64,000 bases of DNA from Amoebidium appalachense (Eukaryota; Ichthyosporea), in contig CAVNZM010000003.1 of NCBI GenBank assembly GCA_963693365.1, forward strand, positions 3,472,001 through 3,536,000. Direction: 5' to 3'. The notes under the pieces were generated by a model that was given only the letters and a program-made list of their open reading frames with translations, did no database searches and had not been told where the DNA came from. This document shows, one piece after another, positions 49,316 through 59,184 of the stretch (within the stretch, counting starts at the first letter, position 1; each line of letters opens with the position of its first letter). Position numbers and translations under genes: made by a program.

Positions 49316-49728
49316 TATTGCCTGGGGAATGGGGGGAGGCAGGAGAGGGTATTGCATGGGGCAGGGCGGTGGGCGGGAGTGGAGGGGAGGGGTGGGGGGG
49401 AGAGGAAGCGGGTATCAAGAGTGAAGGTAGGAAATTCACCAAGGAGAACGGTTTGTTTATTTTTGTGTGGGAGGGATGGAGGGTTGGAGGGTTGGGGAAG
49501 GGGGAGGGGGGGGGGGGGGGGGGGCTGAGGTTTGGACTTTGTATAAGGGGGAGAGAGGGGGAAAAAAATAAGGTGCAAAACAGGGTATTACAGAAAACAT
49601 TCAACCACGACCGGGGGCGGCAAGGGGGAGGGGGGTGGGGGGAGAGGGGGGTGGAGGGGGGGAAGGTAGGGCAGTGTTGCTTGTGAGTGTGCTCTAGGCA
49701 ATCTGCTGGACAACATAGGGTCACGGAA

Positions 49729-49769
<41 letters not shown>

Positions 49770-50559
49770 AAAAGTGGGCAGCAAGCATGGTTCAGAAGCA
49801 TCTTCTGGCTATAGTGCGGCGGTAGTTACAGTGTGGGGTGTGATGGGTGGCAGCGGGAAGGAGAAAGTGGTGATAGTGGGAAAGGAGGTTTGGGGGGAGG
49901 GGGGGGGGGGGGGAGAGGGGGGGGGGGGGGGGGGGGGGGAGGAAGAGGGGGGAGGGTTGAGCGGCGTGAATAAAAACTGGTATGAAAGGGTTGGAAAACA
50001 CGTTAACATCAAGGGTTTCTGGGACTTACATAATAACGAGAGCACCGTCCAGATAGTTGGTAGCAAACGTCTGCATCAGGCCACATATTGAATCCAACAT
50101 CCCCATCACAAAGAACTTCATTTGCGGTATTTCCCTCTCCTCCTTACTAATCAGTGTTCCGAACTTTATCATAGGGAAGATGTACATGAAGGAGATGGGT
50201 ATGTATATGAACGTGGAATAGATTGAAAGGAAGAACGGGTAGTTGTGCATGGGAACCGTCTGTAACTTGTTGAAAACCTTGTTTCCCAAACCGATGATCA
50301 CCATAGCAACGAAACTAATTGCCAGCATCTTCCCATCTTTCTTCTTTTCCTCCGTCACCGGTGCCACATCCTCTTTTCTGGGTCCCTGTGAGTACGCTGG
50401 ACGTCCCTGAGCTGGAGATCTTGGCGCCTGGAGACTTTCCCTTCTCACCCCTTGCTGTAAAACATTGCTCTCTCTTCTCCTCCCAGATTCGGCATCCGAA
50501 TTCTGCATCAGAGGGCGGCTTTCGCTGGCGGCGCCGCCCGCCTGCCTCTTAGAGCTCAT
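41168..50559 (-). CDS. Chloroquine-resistance-transporter-like (CRT-like) membrane transporter, six exons, 562 aa
   Basis: Exons 50559-50030, 47977-47848, 46210-45923, 44864-44692, 42898-42638 and 41474-41168 join with GT-AG sites and matching phases to exactly 563 codons including TAA. The product has a polar N-terminus of about 90 residues, then about ten hydrophobic segments of the drug/metabolite transporter type. Family signatures are FNKLQTVPM near helix 1, [73 protein letters not shown], a DDC before the late helices, [17 protein letters not shown] and GLILYRFS. The C-terminal tail is Gly/Gln-rich (seven Q). CRT and plant CLT relatives sit in vacuole/lysosome or plastid membranes and move peptides, glutathione or drugs; substrate here is unknown. 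Introns are simple repeat plus exon-end copies. Confidence 0.9.
41475..42637. repeat. CRT-like intron 5
   Basis: Contains G-rich 41505-41640, poly-G 41692-41730, GT/GC repeats to 41870, (GGGT)n and its complement (CCCA)n around 41935-42155, and the exon 5 end copies. Confidence 0.6.
42205..42533 (-). pseudogene. Three tandem copies of the 3' end of CRT-like exon 5
   Basis: Copies at 42485-42533, 42325-42375 and 42205-42255 repeat the end of exon 5 ([11 protein letters not shown] and the donor). The two nearest keep a perfect donor GTAAGT; the farthest has lost it (AATAAGA). They are separated by C runs and CA tracts, about 120-160 bp apart. Confidence 0.85.
42899..44691. repeat. CRT-like intron 4
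   Basis: T run and G-rich 42910-43040, GT repeats 43050-43290, G runs at 43495-43522, 43588-43636 and 44397-44429, and the exon 4 end copies. Confidence 0.6.
43741..44531 (-). pseudogene. Five tandem copies of the 3' end of CRT-like exon 4
   Basis: Copies at 44482-44531, 44292-44339, 44104-44151, 43939-43986 and (weak) 43741-43766 repeat the segment reading [16 protein letters not shown] plus the donor GTATGTG. Period is about 165-210 bp; spacers hold GT, AG and G-rich repeats. Donor sequence is kept in at least three of them. Confidence 0.87.
44999..45234 (-). pseudogene. Two copies of the 5' end of CRT-like exon 4, upstream of the exon
   Basis: 44999-45045 and 45191-45234 repeat the first about 47 bases of exon 4 together with the (CA)nG acceptor. 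The nearer copy has a 1-nt deletion that breaks the frame; the farther one is more diverged. Confidence 0.8.
45655..45865 (-). pseudogene. Degenerate tandem copies of the 3' end of CRT-like exon 3
   Basis: Three blocks near 45821-45865, 45737-45785 and 45655-45705 resemble the exon end that reads [12 protein letters not shown]. The farthest, 45655-45705, is closest to it (KCYGGINTD). Period is about 84 bp. Confidence 0.6.
46211..47847. repeat. CRT-like intron 2
   Basis: (GT)n 46211-46230 directly at the acceptor, poly-G blocks 46230-46290 and 46456-46575, (GT)n 46629-46780 and 46900-46945, (GA)n 47294-47320, poly-G 47405-47440 and 47539-47560. Confidence 0.6.
46334..46405 (-). pseudogene. 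Copy of the 5' end of CRT-like exon 3
   Basis: The acceptor CACACAG and the first 72 bases of exon 3 are repeated here, reading [20 protein letters not shown]. The copy then breaks off. It lies 200 bp upstream of the real exon, with G-run and GT tracts between. Confidence 0.85.
47978..50029. repeat. CRT-like intron 1
   Basis: Mostly G-rich (47985-48420, 48600-48620, 48890-48945, poly-G of about 47 at 49266-49313, 49505-49525, 49730-49768, 49895-49940), with one C-rich block at 49081-49155 followed by a G run at 49170. No exon is seen. Confidence 0.6.
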
Positions 50560-51477
50560 TTTCTGCTAAATTCTGCTGTGAAAGTAGGTGGTATCTTTTG
50601 TCTTCTGTGCATATACAGTTCTTGTGGGGGGAAAAGATCCTGGAAATAAAAAAGAAAGGCTCAAGATCCAGAGCAATTCGTTGTCAAGAAACGACTAGCT
50701 ACAGAGTTTCTGTTAGCATTAGCACTCCCACCAAACAAATTTGGACACTCCAAACAAGGTACACACTTCAAATGAACCACTTTCTATATTACTTAAAAGT
50801 CATGTTCCATGCATTTTTTCCTTGGGACAAATTTTCTTCTGAAGTAAAGGGTTGAAGTGAACTCAGGGAAATCATTCCGAGGGCCGGGTGCGTGCGTCAT
50901 CGAGCGTACGAATGTTACCCCCTACACCCGAAGTTTATGATAAGAAATAAACTTTCGGTTCTCGGAACAAAAGTTAGTATTGTTATGATATCAAAACAAT
51001 ATAAAGAAGCCGAATACTAGTGCTATATGTTCTATTACCTATATACTTTATAGAATTATATTTTTTGACATATGTAATAACAAATGTATAAAGCTGTAGC
51101 TTATAAAGGCTAGCGATGGTGTTTTTGAATCGAACAAAATATGATTTCAAGGATGGGGTGTAGGGGTGTTTGTCTTTCTAGAGCTGGTACAACATAGGCA
51201 CTGGTACCGTTTTTTCAACCCCTGCGGTTCACATGACCAAAACCTGTTCATAGTGTGAGCTAATAGAAATACTATTTTTTTAATAAAAAACTGCTTATGC
51301 TGCAGTTATAACCGTTTCTTTTACATCTATTGGGTCACAAAAAGGGCGCAGGGATCTGCGGTTATGAATGCAATCATCTAGTACGGGTACTGGTAACAAT
51401 GTTCTCACTGAGTCACCTCGCCATGGCCATGGCACGATGCCGTTTATGTTGAGCGCGCACGCCAGCATTGGGGGGTT
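50560..51477. other. Upstream region of the CRT-like gene
   Basis: About 0.9 kb of AT-rich, low-repeat sequence, unlike the rest of the window. It probably holds the promoter and 5' UTR of the CRT-like gene and the 3' flank of the next minus-strand gene. No motif is certain. Confidence 0.4.
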
Positions 51478-51890
51478 CTATGCTGCTTGTGCTTCCTTGT
51501 TTTTGCATACGAGCGATTGCATAGCCCCTGTGAATGGCATTTGCAGATCTGCTATTTGAAACGAGTCCCATGGCCCAAAAACATCCACGTGCACGTTGTC
51601 CAGGAGGGTAACCTTGGTTTTCAGCAGCTGCCTAACCCCCCTCCCCCCCCTCCCCCCTCCCCCCCCCCTCCCCCCTCCAGCCCCGCCCCTCCCAACCCCC
51701 CCCCCCTCCCCGTCCCCCTTCTCCCTTCCCCTCCTCTCCCACTTCCCCTACACCCCCCCCCCCCCCCCCCCCCCCCCCCCTTCTCCCCATGTAGGAGGAT
51801 GCCGGGTAAAGGCAACGTGTGTGTGTGTGTTCGTGCATCGGCGCACCCACACGATAATGTCGGGGTTCTCTGCGAAAGCCGTGGCATGGG
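51478..51890 (-). CDS. Possible last two exons of an unknown minus-strand gene
   Basis: The last exon would run 51627-51478, reading LLKTKVTLLDNVHVDVFGPW, then MPFTGAMQSLVC, and end in TAG. A second exon, 51890-51853 (HATAFAENPDII), would join it in phase. The readings look like globular protein but match no family I know. The acceptor of the last exon is preceded by G-rich rather than pyrimidine-rich sequence on the coding strand, which is a weakness. A possible earlier exon around 52080-52165 (EILALLGFATPVSVRFGASL) could not be joined in frame. Confidence 0.35.
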
Positions 51891-52202
51891 CTAGTGGGGT
51901 GGTGTGGAGTGGGTGGGTGGGTAGGTGGGTGGGGCGGGGGGGGGGGGGGGGGGGGGTGGGGGGGGATGGAGAGGGGAGGGGGGGGGGAGGGTAAGGAGGG
52001 GTTGCGTGTGTGTGTATCTGTGTGTGTGTGTGTCTGTGTGTGTGTGTGTAGGTGTGTGTATGTGTGTGTGTGGGGGGGGGGGGAGAGTGCTGTTTGCAGG
52101 GAAGCACCAAACCTAACGGACACGGGTGTTGCAAAGCCTAGAAGCGCAAGAATTTCCATCTTCTTCTTTTTCTTCTTCTTTTCTTTTTTTTGGGGGGGGG
52201 GT

Positions 52203-52236
<34 letters not shown>

Positions 52237-52861
52237 GGGGGGGGCAGCCGCGGGCGCGGGCGCAGGGGGGGGGGGGGGGGGGGAGGGGCAGGAGCGGGCG
52301 GGGGCGCAGGGGGGGGGGGGGGGGGGGAAGGGGGGGGGGAGGGGGGCAGGCATTCAAAAGTGCTTTTTTTTTTTTTCTGGGGGGGGGGGGGGGGGGGGGG
52401 GGGCATTCAAAGGCGCTGTCCTATGGGGACTTAGCAAGGAAATTCATCAACACATGACTTTAAAAATCATTGATGGAAAATGGAACAAGTGAGAGATCAC
52501 AAATACCTCAGGTATGATGACATGCTAGTGATCATTATATACGTATAAGTGTTTAATGATGTGGTCATTATCATAGTACTAATATTCCTAAATATTTATT
52601 TGTATTCATTAGTGCTTATCAAGCAAGGGTAGTGGCGCACACTGCTAGTGTGCCATTGAACGTGAGGTAACCTTTTAAATTTATCTACTCAAGTGCTTGC
52701 CAGAAAGCAATTCATCAAAGAGGTGACATAAAATACTAGAAAAAATTGTTAAAAGAATGGTTTTTTTTATTTTAATTAATAGCTAAATTTGTGTCGCAGT
52801 GGATTCTGAGAAGTGTCGACCTCTCCAGAGAGAATTCGTTTTGCGCGCAGCTATCTATATC

Positions 52862-52915
<54 letters not shown>

Positions 52916-52916
52916 T
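51891..52916. repeat. Repeat-rich spacer before the gypsy fragment
   Basis: GGGT/GT repeats 51910-52080, G-rich 52190-52350, poly-G 52379-52403, then about 400 bp AT-rich sequence, and (GT)n 52864-52914 touching the RNase H fragment. Confidence 0.55.
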
Positions 52917-53306
52917 GATGCGAGTAAGGTTGCTGAGGGGGCAGTGTTATATCAAGTGCAGGAGGGGCAGGATCGAGTGATTGCCTATGCTAGTTGTTCA
53001 TTTAGTAAAAGTGAACGTAGATATAGCAATCCGGAGAGAGAGTCCCATGCTATCTTTTGGGCAGTCTCACAGGCATGGAGGTATATTCTCGCAGGCAGGA
53101 CGTTCGAGGTCTACACCGACCACAAGCCCTGCCTAGCCATGGCCGGCACCACTCGTCTGGTCAACGAGAGGATGCAGAAGTGGGCCGCGGCTCTCGGTGA
53201 GTTCTCCTATAAATTGTTTTATGCCAAGGGTGAAAAAATGGTTGACTGTGATGCTCTCTCTCGTGCTGCTTATATTTTGTTTGAAGAAGAGAAGGAGGGG
53301 GAGGGG
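52917..53306 (+). pseudogene. Ty3/gypsy RNase H fragment (left part of a split element)
   Basis: After (GT)n the frame reads GDASKVAEGAVLYQ, YASCSFSKSERRYSNPE, AIFWAVSQAWRYI, YTDHKPCLAMAG and VDCDALSRA, the usual order of a gypsy-type RNase H domain. It follows no reverse transcriptase: that part is missing and a microsatellite stands in its place. The fragment ends where the copia element inserts at 53307 and continues after 59184. The whole gypsy element is decayed. Confidence 0.8.
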
Positions 53307-54071
53307 TGTTGGAGTACACTGGTACTCCCGGCTAGCAATGTCTGTTAGAGAAAGTTTCTGAGCAATTGAATAACTGTTTCAACACTCACTCGAGTGCATA
53401 GAGCTTTTGTTTACGGTCATATTCATATATGGTAGTTATATGTTTGAGCCAAAACTGTACCAATGACGAGCTTCACTAGCAACGTGCTAATTGTGCTCAT
53501 TAATTAATATTCCCGGTTCAGATGATGTCATGTCTATATTTGCCACAGGATTCTATTCTTAGAGTGGTAGTGTGCTTTATTCCCGGATATTCTCAGAATA
53601 TTTTTAGTTGTGTGAAGCAAGATTTACGTTTAACTGCAATTGGTGTGTTAAACACGTTTATTTGTGTGCTTTAGTGCAAGTTAACTAGCCACTCAACGTG
53701 CACAGTTAACTTTTATATCTTTAACGACTTGTTTTCATTGTGCTCTCTTTTCGGCCATGCTGTACATGGCCCACCACCAGGGTGCACACGAGGCCACCAT
53801 GAGGTGGCCAACGACTATATAAAGCAGTGCCTCCCATGTCACAAACATGGGAAGCAGAACGTTTGATTTACACTTTTCTACTGTCGTTTCCAGTGCACAA
53901 AACACATAGACTAGTTACCCATCATACACGACACTATGTCTGACAACTTACAGTTGCAGCAACTAGTCCAACTACTGGAGCAGAGGTTGGCCTCACAAGA
54001 TGCAATCATTTCTGACTTACAGAAGGAACAACGTGCACTAGAACTAGCTTCTATGAACACAATGTCCAACA
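53307..54071 (+). mobile_element. 5' LTR of Ty1/copia element (765 bp)
   Basis: Begins TGTTGG and ends CCAACA, a perfect 6-bp inverted end. Identical in length to 58420-59184, with no difference seen by eye. A TATATAAA box lies at 53816-53823. The last 136 bases already encode the first 45 codons of gag (ATG 53936), as in yeast Ty1 where the gag frame starts inside the LTR. Confidence 0.9.
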
Positions 54072-57000
54072 GGGTTATGGGCCCCTCACGTAATGATTCC
54101 ATCAAGTTCAAGGTCGACATCCCTCTCTTCACTGGCATTGATAATGATTCAGGCACGGACTACCACACATGGGCCGAAACCATGTATGTCCAGCTTTCTG
54201 GTGCTGGTCTTCTCCACACCATCGCGCCCAGTACGGAGCACCCGGCTACCCGTGAACAGGTCGACACTGCCCGTTCCTACCTGTGGCAAGCACTCTCGAT
54301 TGACGTGCGTTGTATCCTAGGGTTAACACGCACCACCACACCTGCGGAGATATGGTCGGCCCTATCTGCCCACTACCTGGAGCAATCTGAGGCCAATCAG
54401 TACGACCTTATCGGGCTGTACATGAATTCTACGCCTGAACCTACGGACACCGCGACGAAATACGCCATGAAACTCCGCGGCTACGTGCGGCGCCTGGCCG
54501 ATTACGGCACACAAATTGGTGATGCTCAAGTGCTGACCAAGCTCACCAACGACCTCGGCAAGGTGCCTTACTACGAAATGCCTGTAATTGCCTACAAGAT
54601 GACACCCAAGCCTACCGTGATGGGCCTCCTCCAACAGCTACGGGCATATGAGACCAGCCACCCACGTGCACGTGTGACTACCAGCTCCGGGCCGGCCGCC
54701 TTCACCACACGGGCTCCTCAACCTGTCATCTGCCACGGCTGCGGCAAACCAGGCCACATCAAGTCTCAGTGCCCCAACGGCAACGGCCAACACAGCAACT
54801 CTGGCAACAACCGTGCCAGCACCTACCCCAAGGGTTCCTGCGTCAACCACCCACTGTCTACCAGTCACACTACCGCCATGTGCAAGGGGGGCAACCGTGC
54901 CAACGGCCGCAAACCTAAGGGTGGTCCCCTCCTGCCTGGGTCCTGCATCAACCACCCTGCCTCTACTACCCACACTACGGCACAGTGCAAGGGGGGGGCT
55001 GCCGCTCCCCGGGCTTTCCTCATGTCTAGCAACGACTGTGGCACCAACAAGGTGCTCCTCGACTCTGGAGCCACTGACCATGTGTGCCCCCGGCCCGATG
55101 TGTTCATCAACATGCGTGCGGCGCCTTACTCCACGGTCCAAGTAGCCGACAAGGGTGCATGTGCAGTGCTTGGGGTGGGCGACGTGTTCTTTTCCAGCAC
55201 CATCGACGGCGTTACTGCGGTGCATCAGCTGACGGATGTACTCTACGTGCCCTCCATCCCCGACACTCTCATCAGTGTGTTCACGGCAACTACCAACGGT
55301 GTTTTACCCCGCTTTGACACCCGCGGCGGCGTTAAGTTGTGCTACGGCGATCAAATTCTGGCCACCGGCTCGGCTGTCGGCACCAAGCTGTACCACATGG
55401 CGGTGTCTCTTCTGCGCGCGGACACAACCCCGGACGCCCAAACCACCACTGCTCCGCGTATCCTCAAGGTTACTGCCGACCTCAACACGTGGCACTACCG
55501 TCTGGGCCATGCTGGCATTGACGCTGTACGCTCGGTCATCAAGTCTGCAGGCCTGTTGGTGGGTGGCGGTGCCAAGTCTCCGGGTGTGTGTGAGCCCTGT
55601 GCCCTCGGCAAAGCCCACCGTGTTGCCTTCTCCGAATCAACTAGCCAAGCTCCCCGGGTCCTAGCCAAGGTTCACAGCGACATCAGCGGCCCCTTCCCTC
55701 CCGCGATCGGTGGTGCTCAGTACTTGGCGACGTTCCACGACGAATTCACCGGCCACACCACGGCCGTGCCCCTCGTCAAGAAGTCGGACACACTGGCTGC
55801 ATATGTGACGTACCACAAGGCGGCGGTTACCCAACACGGTGTTCCCATGCAGGTGTTTCAGTCCGACGGGGGGGCGAGTACATGGGCACGGCCTTCGGGG
55901 ACTACAACCGTGAGCATGGCATTCGCCATCAGATCACTACCACCGGCTCTCCTCAACAGAATGGGACTGCCGAACGACTGAACCGGACCCTCCTCGACAT
56001 GGTTCGGGCACTCCTGCAGCAGTCCGGCCTTCCGGTGGGATTCTGGGCCGAGGCAGCTGTGACCGCGGCTTTTATACGCAACATGCTCCCGTCGCGAGCC
56101 ACCGGCAGCCAATCGTCTCCCGCTCTGCTGTGGACCGGCATTCCTCCCGACTACAGCCGGCTCCGTGTCTGGGGCTCTCCCTGCTACGTCCATCAACAGG
56201 ATACACCGAAACTGGCGCCTCGTGCCGTCAAGGGCGTCTTCGTGGGCTACCCTCCTAACATCAAGGGCTACAAGGTCTGGATTCCAGCAGCACACAAGAT
56301 GACCGTCAGCCGTGACGTGCAGTTCGACGAGGCTGCTATTCTGCACCCCCTCCGTGATGTCCCATCTGATTGGTCGACCGCACCGGCAATTCATCATTTT
56401 TTGGAGTCATCTGATTCGTCAAATCAGCCAGCCAATCACATCGTCCGGAATGATCAGCAATCTGATTCGTCTCGTCTGTCAGCCAATGGGACAGCGCCGA
56501 GTGATCAATTGGACATTCCGATCCTGCCCGAGCCTGCACATCGGCTCCCCCGGACGACCCGTAGTGGCGCTGTGTACAACGACCAACGTCGAGGCCCGAC
56601 TGCCAACGTGGCTGCTGCTACGGCCCCCCTTGCCCCCCAGGCTACGGCTCCTGCATCAACACCCATCAAGGCTTCCACCATTGTTGTCCCCAAGACTGTC
56701 CGGGCTGCACTCAAGAGTCCCCAGCGTCTGAAATGGGAGGAGGCTGCACACCGTGAGCTCAAGGCCCTGGAAGACAACGGCACCTTCACCCTTGTGCCCC
56801 GTCCAGAGGATGGCTCCACTGTCATTCCGGTCGGCTGGGTCTTTACGGTCAAGCAGGACAACGTCGGCAACGTCACTGCTTTCAAGGCCCGGCTTGTGGC
56901 CCGGGGCAACTACCAGCAGCCTGGCCAGGACTATTTCGTCACCGAGTCACCTGTGGCTGCGCTGGCTACCATCCGGCTGGTTTTGGCTACCTCCGTGGCC

Positions 57001-58233
57001 CAAGGTCTGCCTCTGCGCCACATCGACGTCAACACAGCATTCCTCAACGGCACCGTCAACGAGACCATCTACATTGAGCAGCCCCCTGGCTTCGTCAACC
57101 CCTCGGCCCCCCATGCTGTCGGCTTGCTCCACAAGGCGCTCTACGGCCTAAAACAGGCACCGCGCCAGTGGTATGAGGCCCTCCGTGACCATCTCCTCGA
57201 CCAAGGCTTCATTGTGAGTGCTGCTGACCCGTGCCTGTTCATCAAGAATGCCGGGACCCCAACATTTATTGCCCTTGCTGCCTACGTGGATGACTTCACC
57301 GTGACGGCCGCCACTGATGCGCTCATCGACGATTTTTTCACCAAGCTGGATGCTCGTTTCTCTGCCAAGGACCTGGGTCGTCCTACCCTGCTCATCGGGC
57401 ACACTCTTACCTGGCTGGAGGACGGGTCTCTGCGTCTGGGCCATCGTCAACACATCATCGACTTGGCTGCCCGTTTTCGTCTCACCCACATGTCCGGCAC
57501 CAAGACCCCCATCGTCCCGGGCCAGGCCAGTGAAAGCAACAAGACCCCAGCCTACAGCAAGAAGGAGGACTATGCCAGCCTGGTCGGTGCCCTGCTGTGG
57601 ATTGCGCGTACCACCCGCCCCGACATTTCCCAGGCTCTGGGAGTCCTTACTCGACACATTCATGCGCCCACCGTCACCCACTGGACTATGGCTACCAGAG
57701 TTGTAAGCTACCTGCTGGCCACCATCGACCTGGGTATTGTCTACCGTCCCGGCCCCCCCAACCTTGTTGGCTACTCCGACTCCGACTACGCCGAGGACCG
57801 CGACACCCGGCGCTCCACCACGGGCTATGTCTTCTTCATAAACTCCTCCCCTGTGTCCTGGGTGTCTCGGCTCCAGTCCATCACCACCCACAGCTCCACT
57901 GAGGCTGAATTTGTGGCCATGTCTGCTGCTACGAACGAGGCCCTATGGCTCAACTATGTGATGGACGACCTGGGCCTTAATCCTATCAATGAGCCCACCC
58001 CGGTGCCCATCCATGGGGACAATGAGTCTGCCCGGGCCCTGCTGGACACCCTGGGGGTTAAGCCCAAGACCAAGCACATCGACGTCCGCTACTGCTCCGT
58101 CAAGGAACATCACCTGCTGGGCAACATCACTGTGGTCCCGGTGGCTTCTGCTGACAACAAGGCCGACATGTTCACCAAGGCCCTGTCTGCCTCTTTCTTC
58201 ACCAAGGCCGTGGGGATGCTCAACATGTGCTGA
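53936..58233 (+). CDS. Copia gag-pol polyprotein, one frameshift inside integrase
   Basis: Frame 1 (53936-55981) holds a gag domain, a CCHC knuckle CHGCGKPGHIKSQC (54731-54772), two tandem C-x2-H-x5-H motifs (CVNHP.STSHTTAMC type), protease DSGAT (55061-55075), a gag-pre-integrase HHCC region (WHYRLGH, CEPCALGK) and the first two integrase acidic residues (HSDISGPF, FQSDGG). Frame 2 (from about 55873 to 58233) starts with the third (GEYMG) and continues through reverse transcriptase with YVDD (57283-57294) to RNase H (SDSDYAEDRDTRRSTTGY, STEAEFVAMS). The shift lies in a run of seven G (55868-55874); eight would keep one frame. It is either a real inactivating deletion or a homopolymer sequencing error. 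Apart from it the coding potential looks intact. Confidence 0.9.
54072..54084 (+). promoter_or_regulatory. Primer-binding site complementary to the anticodon arm of initiator tRNA-Met
   Basis: GGGTTATGGGCCC stands immediately after the 5' LTR. It is complementary to the anticodon stem-loop (..GGGCCCAUAACCC..) of eukaryotic initiator tRNA-Met, not to a tRNA 3' end. Drosophila copia and yeast Ty5 use such half-tRNA primers. Here the site is also read as gag codons RVMGP. Confidence 0.75.
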
Positions 58234-58419
58234 GCACCCGTCATCAACCAACTGCGCCCTCATACTTCAGGGGGGGGGAGAGAGTTGCATCCGACTGTGC
58301 AACTACGTGTACCATACTAAAATTGAGTAGGGGAATCTTTATTGTCTGTATTTTGTGCACCTGAAGCACTCGAGCTCAGTTGCATTAATTCATACCACAA
58401 TTATCCAATTGAGTAGGGG

Positions 58420-59184
58420 TGTTGGAGTACACTGGTACTCCCGGCTAGCAATGTCTGTTAGAGAAAGTTTCTGAGCAATTGAATAACTGTTTCAACACTC
58501 ACTCGAGTGCATAGAGCTTTTGTTTACGGTCATATTCATATATGGTAGTTATATGTTTGAGCCAAAACTGTACCAATGACGAGCTTCACTAGCAACGTGC
58601 TAATTGTGCTCATTAATTAATATTCCCGGTTCAGATGATGTCATGTCTATATTTGCCACAGGATTCTATTCTTAGAGTGGTAGTGTGCTTTATTCCCGGA
58701 TATTCTCAGAATATTTTTAGTTGTGTGAAGCAAGATTTACGTTTAACTGCAATTGGTGTGTTAAACACGTTTATTTGTGTGCTTTAGTGCAAGTTAACTA
58801 GCCACTCAACGTGCACAGTTAACTTTTATATCTTTAACGACTTGTTTTCATTGTGCTCTCTTTTCGGCCATGCTGTACATGGCCCACCACCAGGGTGCAC
58901 ACGAGGCCACCATGAGGTGGCCAACGACTATATAAAGCAGTGCCTCCCATGTCACAAACATGGGAAGCAGAACGTTTGATTTACACTTTTCTACTGTCGT
59001 TTCCAGTGCACAAAACACATAGACTAGTTACCCATCATACACGACACTATGTCTGACAACTTACAGTTGCAGCAACTAGTCCAACTACTGGAGCAGAGGT
59101 TGGCCTCACAAGATGCAATCATTTCTGACTTACAGAAGGAACAACGTGCACTAGAACTAGCTTCTATGAACACAATGTCCAACA
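58420..59184 (+). mobile_element. 3' LTR of the Ty1/copia element
   Basis: Same 765 bp as the 5' LTR, including the TATATAAA box (58929-58936) and a gag start (59049) that here runs out of the LTR into gypsy sequence. Confidence 0.92.

Larger units (their letters stand above)
53307..59184 (+). mobile_element. Complete Ty1/copia LTR retrotransposon inserted in a gypsy element
   Basis: 5878 bp with two 765-bp LTRs, flanked by the 5-bp target duplication AGGGG (53302-53306 and 59185-59189). The internal order is gag, protease, integrase, reverse transcriptase, RNase H, which is copia type. The LTRs show no difference by eye, so the insertion is recent. A purine-rich GAGTAGGGG stands directly before the 3' LTR; another candidate polypurine tract lies at 58269-58283. 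Confidence 0.93.

Noticed and set aside
55861-55881. Programmed -1 frameshift in copia
   Set aside because: The run of G could allow slipping, but the site is in the middle of integrase, where copia elements have no programmed shift. A deletion or read error is simpler.
57148-57891. 247-codon minus-strand open frame
   Set aside because: It lies opposite the copia reverse transcriptase and RNase H coding region and follows from its codon bias.
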